A stretch of 64,000 nucleotides of DNA from Paenibacillus catalpae. Lineage in GTDB: Bacteria; Bacillota; Bacilli; Paenibacillales; Paenibacillaceae. A program made the translations under genes and the position numbers. The first letter of the stretch is position 1. Each line of letters starts with the position of its first letter. Where the stretch lies: contig NZ_FOMT01000004.1 of NCBI RefSeq assembly GCF_900112695.1, positions 682,001 to 746,000 on the forward strand. The letters run 5' to 3'. Below the pieces are notes generated by a model. That model ran no database searches. It was not told the origin of the DNA and saw only the letters and a program-made list of their open reading frames with translations. This document shows positions 8,177 through 17,691 of the stretch, in pieces.

Positions 8177-9790
8177 ATGCGCAAAAGCATTCCCGCTTTA
8201 CTTACCCTCATTATTCTAGCAGTAGTCATTAGCGCTTGCAGCGGCAACAACAATGGCAATACTGCAGGCAACAACTCCGAAGCATCGCCTTCGAACACGG
8301 CAGCTGCCGATCAAGCGAAAGACGGCGGCAACCTGATTTTAGGTGTACAAGCCGATCCTGTAATTCTTAACCCGATCTATGCAGGCGACCGCGTCAGCCT
8401 GACGATTGACCAAGCTCTCTACGCTCCGCTGTTCCAAGTGAACAACGGCAAAAAAACCTTCTACCTGGCTGACAGCCTTGAACCTTCCGCTGACAACCTG
8501 ACTTATACATTGAAGCTGAAAAGCGGTCTTACTTGGCATGACGGCCAGCCGCTGACAGCTGACGACGTTGTCTTCACCTTCGATTCGATTCTCGACGAGA
8601 AGCAAAACAGCTTCTTCCGCGAGAACCTGATTATCGGCGGCAAGCCAATCCAGGCCGTGAAGGTCGACGATACAACCGTTGAATTCAAACTGCCGCAAGT
8701 TAACCCGGCGTTCGAAGCAACACTCGTGCAATTGACTCCGATTCCTAAGCATATTTTCGAAGGCGAAGCGAATATTGAGAAGAGCACGAAGAACAACACA
8801 CCAGTTGGTTCCGGTGCATTCAAATTCAAAGAGTACAAAACAGGCGAGTATGTAACGCTTGAGCGTTTCGATAACTACTTCGCGGGCAAGCCGCATCTGG
8901 ATTCGATCACTTACCGTGTAGCGAAAGACGCGAATGCAGCAAACCTGGCTTTGCAAAACGGCGAAATTAACGTGAAATACCTGGATCCGCAAGACGTATC
9001 TACGATTGAAAGCACTGGCAACTTCGATATTCAAGCTTACTCCGAAGGCCGTCTGGCTTACCTGCTCTTCAACGAAGACAGCGACACTGGCGCCCTGAAG
9101 AAAAAAGAAGTTCGTCAAGCCATCTCTTACGCTCTTAACCGTGAAGAACTGATCCAAACGGTATACGGCTCCAGCGACTATGCTGACCCAGCAAAATCGT
9201 TCGTAACACCGGATGGCCTGTTCCACCACAACGACGTTACTTCGTATGACAACGATGTTGATAAAGCAAAAGAACTGCTGGCTTCCGCTGGCGAGAGCAA
9301 CCTGAAGCTTCGCTTCATCGTATCGAGCGGCAACAAAGCACAAGAAGCTGCTGCCCTGTACATTCAACAAAAGCTGAAAGCTGTTGGCATCACGGTTGAG
9401 CTGCAAAGCATGGACGCTTCGGCGTACGGCCAGAAGTTCACGGATCTGAAGTCGAAAGACTATGAACTGTCCTATGCAGGCTACATCATGGGTTACGACC
9501 CGGATGCTTACCGTATTCTTTACACAACTGGTGCTAATTCCAACTACGCTCGCTACTCCAATCCTGAAGTAGACAAGCTGTTCGACCAAGGCGCTGGCGA
9601 AGCAGACGCAACCAAACGCGGCGAGGCTTACCAGCAGCTGCAAAAAATCATCGCGGACGACGCGGTTATCTACCCTGTCGGCTACACGAAAACAATCGTA
9701 GCGATCGACAAACGTTACGGCGGCCTGGAAGAGGCTGTTCTGAAACCAGTCGTTATCTTCGAAGATCCGTCCAAGCTTTACATGAAATGA
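8177..9790 (+). CDS. Peptide-binding lipoprotein of ABC transporter (SBP family 5)
   Basis: Receptor of the second Opp/Dpp importer, 537 residues. Lipobox VISAC with Cys21, then an Asn/Gly/Ser linker. Family-5 motifs include SLEPSADNLTYTLKLKSG near 95 and TWHDGQPLTADDVVFTFDSI near 116, and the GSGAFKFKEY ligand-lobe motif near 213. RBS GGAGG 7 bases before the ATG. Codon use is more even and AAC/GAA/CAA-rich than in neighbouring genes, which suggests high expression. It differs clearly from the 579-residue receptor to its left, so the two systems are probably not recent duplicates. Ligand unknown. Confidence 0.95.
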   Translation: MRKSIPALLTLIILAVVISACSGNNNGNTAGNNSEASPSNTAAADQAKDGGNLILGVQADPVILNPIYAGDRVSLTIDQALYAPLFQVNNGKKTFYLADSLEPSADNLTYTLKLKSGLTWHDGQPLTADDVVFTFDSILDEKQNSFFRENLIIGGKPIQAVKVDDTTVEFKLPQVNPAFEATLVQLTPIPKHIFEGEANIEKSTKNNTPVGSGAFKFKEYKTGEYVTLERFDNYFAGKPHLDSITYRVAKDANAANLALQNGEINVKYLDPQDVSTIESTGNFDIQAYSEGRLAYLLFNEDSDTGALKKKEVRQAISYALNREELIQTVYGSSDYADPAKSFVTPDGLFHHNDVTSYDNDVDKAKELLASAGESNLKLRFIVSSGNKAQEAAALYIQQKLKAVGITVELQSMDASAYGQKFTDLKSKDYELSYAGYIMGYDPDAYRILYTTGANSNYARYSNPEVDKLFDQGAGEADATKRGEAYQQLQKIIADDAVIYPVGYTKTIVAIDKRYGGLEEAVLKPVVIFEDPSKLYMK

Positions 9791-9934
9791 GAAAACCTTT
9801 ATCGAGGTCATTCGAAGATGAGCGACCGCGTTTAGAGGTAGGTTTTATCGCCAAATAGAATTTCAGTTCATTCTAATTATTTTGAAACTTTGACAAATTC
9901 TATTGTGGTAATCTCTAAATTGAATATGGAAACA

Positions 9935-10018
9935 GGCAAAAAATAGCTGGGGCTACCCCAACGTCATTAAACCAAGCTAACTTAATGACATTGGGGGTAA
10001 CCCAGTTTATTTTTTGCC
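9935..10018 (+). terminator. Long inverted repeat (attenuator/terminator) between binding-protein and permease genes
   Basis: Arms of 36-37 bases run from GGCAAAAAATAGCTGGGG to TTTATTTTTTGCC around an 11-base loop with few mismatches, with an A-tract on the left and a T-tract on the right, giving terminator shape in both directions. A possible promoter TTGACA at 9890-9895 precedes it. Read-through would supply dppBCDF at lower level than the receptor. It occupies most of the 250-bp gap from 9791 to 10042; nothing else is recognisable there. Confidence 0.7.
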
Positions 10019-10042
10019 GTAAACAGCATAGGAGACAATCGT

Positions 10043-10993
10043 ATGAGACAACTCATCGCTAGACGCTTACTGCAGACGATTCCGCTCTTGCTCTTCGTCT
10101 CTATCGCCTGCTTTGCCCTGATCAAGCTGGCTCCCGGAGACCCTGTTCTATCCTTCGTGACGCCAAACATGCATCCCGAGGATATTGAACGTATCCGTCA
10201 TAATCTCGGGCTGGACAAGCCTGCTTATATTCAATATTTGCTGTGGCTGAAGGAGCTGTTCCAAGGAAATCTTGGCTACTCGCTTATCAATCATCAGCCG
10301 GTGATGGATCAAATTCTTGACCGTCTGCCGGCAACGGCAGGACTAATGGGCTGCGCGATTGCACTGGCCGTTCTGATTGCTATTCCGCTTGGCCTGACTG
10401 CCGGAGCGAACCGTAACCGCTGGCAGGACAAGATCATTAACCTGATTTCTTATATCGGCATCTCGGTGCCTTTGTTCTACCTGGCTATTTTACTTATCTA
10501 CTTATTTGCAATTGAACTGCACTGGCTTCCGATTATGGGCATGCGGACGATTGGCGTCGAATCTCCTTGGGATGTCATCAAGCACGGCATTCTGCCATGC
10601 TCGGTACTTGCCTTCGGCTTCCTGTCGGTCTACGTGCGCTACATTCGTTCCAGCACAATTGGCCAGTTGAACGAAGATTACGTTCAAATTCAATACGCGT
10701 TTGGCGCGACACGTCGGCAGGTCCTGTTCCGGCACGTCATGAAGCATGTTCTGCTGCCAGTCATTACGCTGCTCGGCATGTCGATGGCCGATCTGGTTAC
10801 CGGTGCTATCGTAACCGAAACCGTCTTCTCCTGGCCGGGCATTGGCTCGCTTGGCATGACAGCCGTCAAAGGGATGGATTATCCCGTTATTATGGGCATT
10901 ACGCTTTTCTCCGCCTTGTTCCTGATCCTTGGCAACTTGCTTGCGGATATTTTATACGGATTCGCCGATCCGAGAATCAAATCAACGAGGTGA
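10043..10993 (+). CDS. Peptide ABC transporter permease (OppB/DppB type)
   Basis: 316 residues, six membrane helices, standard DppB N-terminus RQLIARRLLQTIPLLLFVS, the NLGLDKPAYIQYLLWLKEL segment near 53-71 and the EAA loop DYVQIQYAFGATRRQVLFRHVMKH near 213-236. RBS AGGAGAC before the ATG. Partner of the DppC protein encoded 4 bp downstream. Confidence 0.95.
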   Translation: MRQLIARRLLQTIPLLLFVSIACFALIKLAPGDPVLSFVTPNMHPEDIERIRHNLGLDKPAYIQYLLWLKELFQGNLGYSLINHQPVMDQILDRLPATAGLMGCAIALAVLIAIPLGLTAGANRNRWQDKIINLISYIGISVPLFYLAILLIYLFAIELHWLPIMGMRTIGVESPWDVIKHGILPCSVLAFGFLSVYVRYIRSSTIGQLNEDYVQIQYAFGATRRQVLFRHVMKHVLLPVITLLGMSMADLVTGAIVTETVFSWPGIGSLGMTAVKGMDYPVIMGITLFSALFLILGNLLADILYGFADPRIKSTR

Positions 10994-10997
10994 GCTC

Positions 10998-11843
10998 ATG
11001 AATCGGACCAAATGGCGAAATGCGGGCCTCGAGCTCGTTCGAAGCAAAATGGGGATCGTCGCAATCGCGATTCTCTTTATTTTTATACTGGGAGCGATCT
11101 TTGCTTTTCTCTCCCCTAAAGATCCCAACGCACTGGATGCCTTGCAGCGCCTGAAGTCGCCAAGCTCCGCGCATTGGTTCGGAACCGATGACTATGGCCG
11201 CGATTACTTCGCCCGTGCCTTGTACGGCGGACGCGTCTCCCTGATGGTCGGCTTCTCCGCCATGATTCTGGCAACCACGATCGGCACGATCGTTGGGGTG
11301 GTCAGCGGCTACTTCGGCGGCTGGCTCGACAATCTGCTGATGCGGTTGCTGGAAGTCATTTTGTCTATCCCAACCTTCCTGGTTATGCTCTTGCTCAGCG
11401 TGTTCCTGAAGCCGAACTTGACGAGTATCGTCCTCATTATCGGGCTCCTGATGTGGATGAACATGGCCCGCATTATACGGGCTGAGACGATGACGATTCT
11501 GGAGCGCGAGTATGTGCTGTACGCGAAGGCTTCCGGCCAGAATCACTGGGGTATTATTTTCCGTCATATCTTCCCGAGCCTTGTTCCGGTCATTATCGTG
11601 GGCGCAACGAACAACGTGGCTTCCGCGATTATGATGGAATCGTCCCTCAGCTTCCTCGGATTTGGGGTTCAAGCTCCAAACGCCACATGGGGAAGCATGC
11701 TAAACAATGCGCAGGGCTATATCGCGCAGGCGCCATATCTGGCGTTGTTCCCGGGTTTATTCATTCTGCTGACGGTGCTCAGCTTTAATATTCTAGGCGA
11801 TATCTTGCGCGTTGGCTTCGAACCGAAGCTTGGCAAGCGGTAG
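10998..11843 (+). CDS. Peptide ABC transporter permease (OppC/DppC type)
   Basis: 281 residues from the ATG at 10998, chosen because GAGGTGAGC lies just before it and because this removes an N-terminal tail without family resemblance. Contains HWFGTDDYGRDYFARALYGGR near 57-77, five to six membrane helices and the EAA loop EREYVLYAKASGQNHWGIIFRHIFPS near 170-195. Forms the pore with the preceding protein. Confidence 0.94.
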   Translation: MNRTKWRNAGLELVRSKMGIVAIAILFIFILGAIFAFLSPKDPNALDALQRLKSPSSAHWFGTDDYGRDYFARALYGGRVSLMVGFSAMILATTIGTIVGVVSGYFGGWLDNLLMRLLEVILSIPTFLVMLLLSVFLKPNLTSIVLIIGLLMWMNMARIIRAETMTILEREYVLYAKASGQNHWGIIFRHIFPSLVPVIIVGATNNVASAIMMESSLSFLGFGVQAPNATWGSMLNNAQGYIAQAPYLALFPGLFILLTVLSFNILGDILRVGFEPKLGKR

Positions 11844-11896
11844 GATTGTACGTTAATCCCCCCTTCCCGCGCACTTCCGAGAGGAGTGAACGTTAG

Positions 11897-12928
11897 ATGG
11901 CAGACAGGCTGCTAACCGTCAATAACCTACAAGTGTCATTCCATACCCGCAGCGGAGAAAATAAAGCGGTTCGCGGCGTCAGCCTCCATATTGATCAAGG
12001 CGAGACGATCGGCATCGTTGGCGAATCCGGCAGCGGCAAAAGCGTCACCGCCAAAGCCATCATGGCGATGATTCCGCCTCCGGGCGAGATCATCAGCGGC
12101 GAGATTACATTCGCCGGCGAGAACCTGAGCGGCTTAGCCGAGCGCAAATGGCGGCAGATCCGCGGCAACCGGATCGCCATGGTGTTCCAGGATCCGATGA
12201 CGTCGCTTAATCCGGTTAAGAAAATCGGCCAGCAGATGACGGAGGTCATCCGCCGGCATCGCGGACTAAGCAAGGAGGCCGCTTTGAAAGAAGCGGTTGA
12301 GATGCTTCGTCAGGTTGGCATTAACGAGCCAGAGCGCCGCGTCCAGCAATACCCGCATGAATTCAGCGGCGGCATGCGTCAGCGCGTTATGATCGCGATG
12401 GCGTTATCCTGCCAGCCCGAGCTTCTGATCGCCGATGAGCCAACAACGGCTCTCGACGTAACGATTCAGGCTCAGATTCTAGATCTGCTGAAGGAATTGA
12501 AGGATAAAACAAGTGCTTCTATTGCGTTAATCACCCATGACCTGGGCGTTGTCGCTCAGGTATGCAGCCGCGTTATCGTTATGTACGGCGGAATGGTGAT
12601 GGAAGAAGGCACGGTAGAAGATATTTTCTATAACTCCAAGCATCCTTACACCCAAGGGCTGCTTCGTTCGGTTCCGCAGCGGCAAGGAGGCTCGCGTGAA
12701 CGGCTCGTGCCGATTGAAGGCTCACCGCCCGATCTGCTCGATCCGCCTTCGGGCTGTCCGTTCATGGAACGCTGCCCTCATGCGATGCCGAAATGCGCGG
12801 AGCTTCCGCCGCATTTCCAAATCAACGAAGGCCATCGCGCCCTCTGCTGGCTGAACGATGCAGAGGTTCAGGGAGAACTCGCTCGCCATCCGGAGCTTGA
12901 AGGGAGCGCTGCACATGTCAGAGGATAA
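11897..12928 (+). CDS. Peptide ABC transporter ATP-binding protein (DppD type)
   Basis: 343 residues. Walker [13 protein letters not shown] near 41, Q-loop [12 protein letters not shown] near 95, signature FSGGMRQR near 158, Walker [13 protein letters not shown] near 178. The C-terminal domain has the four-cysteine pattern [15 protein letters not shown]...LCW typical of DppD/OppD. RBS GAGGAG 9 bases before the ATG. The end overlaps the next ATPase gene by 14 bp. Confidence 0.96.
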   Translation: MADRLLTVNNLQVSFHTRSGENKAVRGVSLHIDQGETIGIVGESGSGKSVTAKAIMAMIPPPGEIISGEITFAGENLSGLAERKWRQIRGNRIAMVFQDPMTSLNPVKKIGQQMTEVIRRHRGLSKEAALKEAVEMLRQVGINEPERRVQQYPHEFSGGMRQRVMIAMALSCQPELLIADEPTTALDVTIQAQILDLLKELKDKTSASIALITHDLGVVAQVCSRVIVMYGGMVMEEGTVEDIFYNSKHPYTQGLLRSVPQRQGGSRERLVPIEGSPPDLLDPPSGCPFMERCPHAMPKCAELPPHFQINEGHRALCWLNDAEVQGELARHPELEGSAAHVRG

Positions 12929-13820
12929 GAAGGTACTGGTAGATGTCCAGCACCTCAAGAAGCATTTTGTGAAGAGCCGCGATGCCTGGGGCCGTACTTC
13001 GGAGGTGCTGAAAGCCGTTGACGGCGTCAGCTTCCAGATCAACAAGGGCGAGACGTTTGGCCTTGTTGGCGAGTCCGGCAGCGGCAAATCGACGGTTGGC
13101 CGCTGCATCCTGCGGCTCTACGATTACACCGACGGAACGGTTAAGTTCGACGGTCAGGATCTCGCGAAGCTTGGCGAGAAGCAGCTGAAGCCATTCCGCC
13201 GGCGGATCCAGTCGATTTTCCAGGACCCGTACTCCTCGCTTAATCCCGGCATGAGCGTGCTGGATCTGATCGGCGAGCCAATGAATATTCACGGCATGTA
13301 CAAGGATGTAGAGGAACGGAAAGAGGTTATCGCTTCGCTGCTCGAGAAGGTGGGCCTGAAGCGCGAGCATCTATACCGTTACCCGCATGAGTTCAGCGGC
13401 GGTCAACGCCAGCGGATCTCGATCGCCCGCGCTTTGTCGGTACGCCCGGACTTCGTGGTCTGCGACGAGCCGATCTCGGCGCTTGACGTATCCGTACAAG
13501 CGCAGGTTGTTAACATGCTTGAAGATTTACAGGGTGAATTTGGCCTGACGTATCTGTTTATTGCCCATGACTTATCGATGGTGCGGCATATTTCCGACCG
13601 GATCGGCGTGATGTATCGCGGGCGTCTTGTGGAGGTCGCAGGCAGCGATGAGCTGTACGACAATCCGCTTCATCCGTATACAAAGGCGCTGCTGTCCGCG
13701 ATACCGGTACCGGATCCACGTGCCGTCGTTGAACGGGTAATCTATACGCCTGACGCTGCAGCCGAAGAAGCTGCGGTGTTGCGTGAAGTAAGCCCGGGAC
13801 ATTGGGTCGCATTGCCGTAA
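12915..13820 (+). CDS. Peptide ABC transporter ATP-binding protein (DppF type)
   Basis: 301 residues from the ATG at 12915, preceded by GAAGGGAG; the longer in-frame start at 12858 lies deep in the upstream gene. Walker [13 protein letters not shown] near 50, signature FSGGQRQR near 156, Walker [13 protein letters not shown] near 175, H-loop FIAHD near 209. It is slightly short at the C-terminus and lacks the cysteine-rich end found in the partner ATPase. Completes the importer. Confidence 0.95.
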   Translation: MSEDKKVLVDVQHLKKHFVKSRDAWGRTSEVLKAVDGVSFQINKGETFGLVGESGSGKSTVGRCILRLYDYTDGTVKFDGQDLAKLGEKQLKPFRRRIQSIFQDPYSSLNPGMSVLDLIGEPMNIHGMYKDVEERKEVIASLLEKVGLKREHLYRYPHEFSGGQRQRISIARALSVRPDFVVCDEPISALDVSVQAQVVNMLEDLQGEFGLTYLFIAHDLSMVRHISDRIGVMYRGRLVEVAGSDELYDNPLHPYTKALLSAIPVPDPRAVVERVIYTPDAAAEEAAVLREVSPGHWVALP

Positions 13821-13858
13821 GGATTTATCAGGAGCTAGCTAAGGGAGGCTGAAACCAA

Positions 13859-14293
13859 ATGGGGAATACCGTGAAGCTGTCGCAATGGGATGCATTGCTT
13901 GTAGAGTCCCTTCGCAAGGGGCATGGCTGGTCGGATGAAGAGATTATTGCAAAAGTGAAGGCTGGAGACGATCTTCCGTCGGACGATAGCATCTTCCAAT
14001 TTAACTATAGCGATCTGGCGGCTTTCGCTCAGAAAGAGCCGGAAACCTTCGAAGCAGCCGTACGCAACGGCTACCAGATCAAGTACAATACCGTGCGCGG
14101 CATCCGCAGCTGGATTTGGGTCGCCTTCGGCGAAGAGCCCCAGCTTGAGCTTGAAGCCGGACAGGAAGCCGTAACGGCACGGCTTACGCCGGAGCAGCTG
14201 GAGCGCGTGAAGACGGCGTTGTCCTTCGGCTGGTCAATCGAGCCGATTGACGGCGCGGCCGGTTCCTACCGGATCGAACCGATCCAGCGGTAA
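13859..14293 (+). CDS. Conserved small protein of unknown function, end of Opp operon
   Basis: 144 residues, no signal peptide or membrane helix, acidic, apparently cytosolic. Landmarks are an N-terminal helix-rich part (SQWDALLVESLRKGHGWSDEE) and a hydrophobic core segment IRSWIWVAFGEEP near 82-94. I do not recognise the family. RBS AGGGAGG precedes the ATG. It lies 38 bp after the DppF-type gene and before the operon terminator, so it is probably co-transcribed. Confidence 0.8.
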   Translation: MGNTVKLSQWDALLVESLRKGHGWSDEEIIAKVKAGDDLPSDDSIFQFNYSDLAAFAQKEPETFEAAVRNGYQIKYNTVRGIRSWIWVAFGEEPQLELEAGQEAVTARLTPEQLERVKTALSFGWSIEPIDGAAGSYRIEPIQR

Positions 14294-14315
14294 GATTTTT
14301 ATACGGTTAATTATT

Positions 14316-14363
14316 AAAGGGCTGTCCCAAGAGTCATTCTACTGACTTTTTGGGACAGCCCTT
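14316..14363 (+). terminator. Rho-independent terminator of the right Opp operon
   Basis: Stem AAGGGCTGTCCCAA / TTGGGACAGCCCTT followed by GTTTCTTTT. Confidence 0.9.
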
Positions 14364-14376
14364 GTTTCTTTTCACC

Positions 14377-14567
14377 GTACGTTGGATTGGATCCAGTGAA
14401 ATCAGGATAAAAGGAAGGATTCGGAGGCTACATTGGATTTACTCCATCATAAAGGAAACAGATTGAGCCGCTTATGCCAAACAGAGCTGGTTATACTGTA
14501 GACAATCCAATGTAGATCGAACCACCGGACAAAATCGCCCCATTATGCTGCATCAAATCCAATGTAG
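14377..14567. repeat. Degenerate TACRTTGGATT repeats, two direct and two inverted
   Basis: Two forward elements (about 14377-14398 and 14428-14447) and two inverted ones (about 14496-14515 and 14549-14567) share the core TACATTGGATT or its complement AATCCAATGTAG, often followed by a second half-site giving TGGAT...TCCA. Related elements occur at 53603-53743. They fill most of the 14364-14702 gap; no gene is seen there. Confidence 0.6.
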
Positions 14568-14702
14568 CTTTAATTCGGTCTGCAAAGAGAAGTTCAGTAT
14601 AGTCTTCGCTGGCATTTCTAATTTGCGGTTGAGGTCAATTGCGACAGTGGTATAATAACGTAATTAGGCCGCAGCTTAGCCTTACAGGAGGTTACACATA
14701 AC

Positions 14703-14951
14703 GTGGAGAACGCGGAAACAACAACCGAGCAGCAAATCGCTGAATGGATGATTAATGAGATTAAGTTTAGAGGCACTCTTCGTCAGGAAGAAGCCATCGA
14801 ACATGTGAAGCAGCATTTTGGCGAGCAATTCATCTTTGTGAACGAGAACGGGAATGTCTCGCTGGAGAAAGAGGTCAAGAAAGCCTTCCGCAAGCAGCAT
14901 AAGGGCAGAATCGCCTGGGACCGAGACGGCTTCTTCTGGGCTTGGACTTAA
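14703..14951 (+). CDS. Small conserved cytosolic protein (DUF6953-like)
   Basis: 82 residues with a GTG start preceded by CAGGAGG at proper spacing. The layout (WMINEIKFRGTLRQEEAIEHV, then a FGEQFIFVNENGNVSLEKEV segment and an Asp/Trp-rich end AWDRDGFFWAW) resembles a family of small Bacillota proteins I associate with DUF6953; that assignment is from memory. Function unknown. A terminator follows at 14984. Confidence 0.75.
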   Translation: MENAETTTEQQIAEWMINEIKFRGTLRQEEAIEHVKQHFGEQFIFVNENGNVSLEKEVKKAFRKQHKGRIAWDRDGFFWAWT

Positions 14952-14983
14952 GCCCGGCCGGCCGACAAGATCATCATATCAAA

Positions 14984-15011
14984 AAAGCCTCCAGCATATG
15001 CTGGAGGCTTT
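14984..15011. terminator. Bidirectional terminator
   Basis: Perfect palindromic stem AAAGCCTCCAGCAT / ATGCTGGAGGCTTT between two convergent genes, with A and T tracts on either side. Confidence 0.9.
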
Positions 15012-15022
15012 ATCTATTTCAC

Positions 15023-16429
15023 CTAGTCAATCAACCGGTGACGGTACCACTTCTTGCCGCGGAAGCGCCAGAAGAAGATCGCTCCCCGTACGCCCCACTC
15101 CAGATTCATCGCGACCCAGACACCGATGATTCCAAACTCGAACACGATGGCGAGCAAGTAACCAAGTACAATCCGGAACAGCCACATCGAGAGAAGCGAT
15201 ACGACCGAAGTAAACTTCGAGTCCCCTGCTGCCCGAAGGGCTGACGGCATAATAAAGCTGATCGACCAGAATACAACCTGCATTAGGGCATTAATAAGCG
15301 AAATGATCAAGATATCGTCTACAATTTCAGCCGGAGGATGGAACAGCCCTACCAGCGGATAAAATAACGGCATCATCAGACAAGTCATAACGAACAGGCA
15401 AGCCGTGGACAACCATAGGAAGGAACGGGTAAACTTCCGCGCATCGTCAATGTTTCGCTGCCCCATGCATTGGCCTATAACCGTTATCGCTGTTATTGCC
15501 AGCGCGTTCGAAGGAATCTGCAGCACGTTAGCAAGCGAGCCGGTTATCGCATTCGTTGCGATGGCATAGGTGCCAAGGCTGACGACAAACGTTTGGGTGA
15601 CGATTTTCCCGCCGTTGAAGAACATCTGCTCCGCCGCAAACGGCAGGCCAACGAACAGGATTTTTTTCAACATGGCGAAGTTCACTCTCAGCATGTCCCG
15701 GAGGCGTATCTGCAGGCTTGTATCTATCTTCACCAGATAGATAATCGCCAGAACCGCCGCAGCATACCGCGAAATATTAATCGAGATGCTGAGTCCCAGC
15801 ACGCCCATATTCATCAGGTTAATAAACACGATGTTCAGCAGCACATAAGAGAGATTCATGACGAGCGACAGCATAAGAGATGCCCGGCTTCTCCCGATTC
15901 CCCTGAGCGCCCCGCATACGGCCTCCATCATCGCGATCCCGACATACGACAAGCCGCTGCCGATCAGATACGTCCTGCCTTCTTCGAATACTTCCGGCGA
16001 AGCCGCGCCAAACAGCAGATTAAGCATCTGGTTGTGGAACACCACGACGATCAGGCTGATCGCCAGCGCTACGAGCGTAACTGAAGCTACGGAACTTGCT
16101 GCCGCTTTGGATACCATCGGATGATTGCCGCTGCCTTTGTACTGGGCAACTACTACCGTTCCCCCGGTCGATACGGCGATAAAGACGCTGATCAGGAAAA
16201 TGTTTAGCGAGTCGACCATATTAACGGCGCTAACCGCATCAACACCCGATGAACTGACCATCGCCGTATTGACCAGGTTGAGACCCACCAGAAAGGCCTG
16301 ATCGATCAGGATCGGAATGAACAAAGCTATAATTTGCCGGTAATCAATCGACACTCCCGTGAAGTGCCGTCCCAGGAAAGCCTCATGCTTCCCTTTCAGT
16401 CTGGGTCGTCCTATACCCATTATTATCAC
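15023..16429 (-). CDS. MATE-family multidrug/cation efflux transporter
   Basis: 468 residues, about 12 membrane helices in two related halves. Family marks include the first-helix region with PILIDQAFLVGLNLVNTAMVS and the conserved VNMVDSLNIFLISVFIAVSTGGTVVVAQY near 70-98. Expected to export organic cations or drugs in exchange for Na+ or H+. Substrate unknown. The start could be the GTG at 16429 or the ATG at 16420; neither has an ideal RBS (GAGAAG upstream). Stand-alone gene. Confidence 0.92.
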   Translation of the reverse strand: MIIMGIGRPRLKGKHEAFLGRHFTGVSIDYRQIIALFIPILIDQAFLVGLNLVNTAMVSSSGVDAVSAVNMVDSLNIFLISVFIAVSTGGTVVVAQYKGSGNHPMVSKAAASSVASVTLVALAISLIVVVFHNQMLNLLFGAASPEVFEEGRTYLIGSGLSYVGIAMMEAVCGALRGIGRSRASLMLSLVMNLSYVLLNIVFINLMNMGVLGLSISINISRYAAAVLAIIYLVKIDTSLQIRLRDMLRVNFAMLKKILFVGLPFAAEQMFFNGGKIVTQTFVVSLGTYAIATNAITGSLANVLQIPSNALAITAITVIGQCMGQRNIDDARKFTRSFLWLSTACLFVMTCLMMPLFYPLVGLFHPPAEIVDDILIISLINALMQVVFWSISFIMPSALRAAGDSKFTSVVSLLSMWLFRIVLGYLLAIVFEFGIIGVWVAMNLEWGVRGAIFFWRFRGKKWYRHRLID

Positions 16430-16523
16430 ATTCTTCTCGTTGATTTGGTGAAGCTTAAACTACCTACTAAGCTACTACTAACGCACAGATTTGTCCATGA
16501 CGGATCGCTTAAAACATGAAAAA

Positions 16524-16550
16524 ACCCACATCCTTTAAGCGGCTGTGGAT
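16524..16550 (-). terminator. Terminator overlapping the end of the HPP-like gene
   Basis: On the minus strand ATCCACA pairs with TGTGGGT and is followed by TTTTTC. The stop codon lies inside the loop. Confidence 0.6.
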
Positions 16551-16993
16551 TCGGATTCATACGTTACCGTTCTTCTGCTCTCAATTTGCCGGGCGACGTA
16601 AAGCACAAGCATTAAGCCGAGCATTGCCGCGCAGACAGAGAGCGGTATAGCCCAATGATGGGCTGAGTGTGAAAAGAAAGGGATAAGAGCAACCGCTACA
16701 ATCGGCGGAGCATTCCATTTGAATTTATTAATCAGCCAGATCGTAATAACGACGTTAATGAATAACGAGACCGGGCTTGGATAAATGTAGTACAATACCG
16801 TCCCAAGCGTTGAAGATACAACCGCGCCAAAGGTGATTCTCCCCACCTCGGATATGCTGGACGAGCGGGAAAGGAATAGAAAGCTAAACGCTCCGAGCGT
16901 TGGGAAGAATAAGGTGTCCAGGAAAGAAATATGCAAGGAAAGCCAATAAATTAGCACCACATACAAGCAAATCGCAATGGTCTTCAAGTTCAT
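16535..16993 (-). CDS. HPP-like integral membrane protein
   Basis: 152 residues, five predicted membrane helices, RBS GGAGG before the ATG. The segment FKWNAPPIVAVALIPFFSHSAHHWAIPLSVC resembles the HPP family, whose plant and cyanobacterial members are linked to nitrite transport; the signature here reads APP rather than HPP. Function in this organism is unknown. An HPP assignment is moderately sure, membrane location is sure. Confidence 0.75.
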   Translation of the reverse strand: MNLKTIAICLYVVLIYWLSLHISFLDTLFFPTLGAFSFLFLSRSSSISEVGRITFGAVVSSTLGTVLYYIYPSPVSLFINVVITIWLINKFKWNAPPIVAVALIPFFSHSAHHWAIPLSVCAAMLGLMLVLYVARQIESRRTVTYESESTAA

Positions 16994-17194
16994 GAGCTTT
17001 TGTTAACCTCCAGTCCGCAATTTCAGCAGATAGGCCGAGTTGCGCTCGTTCCATTTTAAAGAGTTTTGAAAAAAGCGTCAATCTCAAAAATTTCTAAACC
17101 GCTTATTCTTTAAACCCTACCCGGAAACTAAGAATTATTATATACTGGGGATAATCATTACGTAAACTAACCAAAAATGGAACGGAGGATGATG

Positions 17195-17647
17195 ATGTCA
17201 CAGCCGGCCGTTAACTTAAGCTACGAATGCGTGGAGGAAGTGCCCCTGCACCGAGTCCGCGGCAATCAGCTCGGCATTCTTCTGAGCGTTATCGCAACCG
17301 TCCTTACCCAGCAATGGTGGATTCTTGTTCTTCCCCTCGCTGTGCAATTAATCAGTCGTGCGTACGGTGTCAAATATAATCTGTTTGTCCGTTTGTTCTC
17401 GCCATTACTGCCGGTGAGCCAGCGGACGGAAGCCCGCGAGCTGCTGCGCTTCAACAATCTGCTTGCGATCCTGTTCCTGGTCGTGACTCTTGCGGCTCAT
17501 TACTTTGGTCTGACCCTGCTGTCTTATATCAGCCTCGGGATGCTGACAGCTGCCGTCGTTGCTGCCTTAAGCGGCTTCTGCTTAGGCTGCTTCATGTACT
17601 TCCAATACAAGCAGTTCCGCTTCCGACAGGCTGCAAAAACAAAATGA
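17195..17647 (+). CDS. DUF4395-like membrane protein
   Basis: About 150 residues from the ATG at 17195, the best spaced of four candidate ATGs after GGAGG (17184-17188). Hydrophobic segments at about 25-55 and 85-140. The N-terminal HRVRGNQLGILLSVIATVLTQQWW and central YGVKYNLFVRLFSPLLP match the layout of DUF4395 proteins, which have no established function. Stands alone, followed by a strong hairpin. Confidence 0.82.
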   Translation: MSQPAVNLSYECVEEVPLHRVRGNQLGILLSVIATVLTQQWWILVLPLAVQLISRAYGVKYNLFVRLFSPLLPVSQRTEARELLRFNNLLAILFLVVTLAAHYFGLTLLSYISLGMLTAAVVAALSGFCLGCFMYFQYKQFRFRQAAKTK

Positions 17648-17654
17648 ACATGAA

Positions 17655-17680
17655 AGAGCCCGCCATCTCTGGCGGGCTCT
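17655..17680. terminator. Terminator between convergent genes
   Basis: Stem AGAGCCCGCCA / TGGCGGGCTCT followed by CTTGT on the plus strand; it lies between the DUF4395-like and FusB-like genes. Confidence 0.8.
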
Positions 17681-17691
17681 CTTGTATCCCA

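Noticed and set aside
8339-9811. 490-codon open frame antisense to the right peptide-binding gene
   Set aside because: No RBS, no family resemblance, rich in residues typical of the reverse reading of a biased gene. It is a shadow of the family 5 binding protein.
9935-10018. The long inverted repeat as a miniature transposable element
   Set aside because: No clear target-site duplication directly at both ends and no second copy in the window; its A/T-tract shape fits a terminator better.
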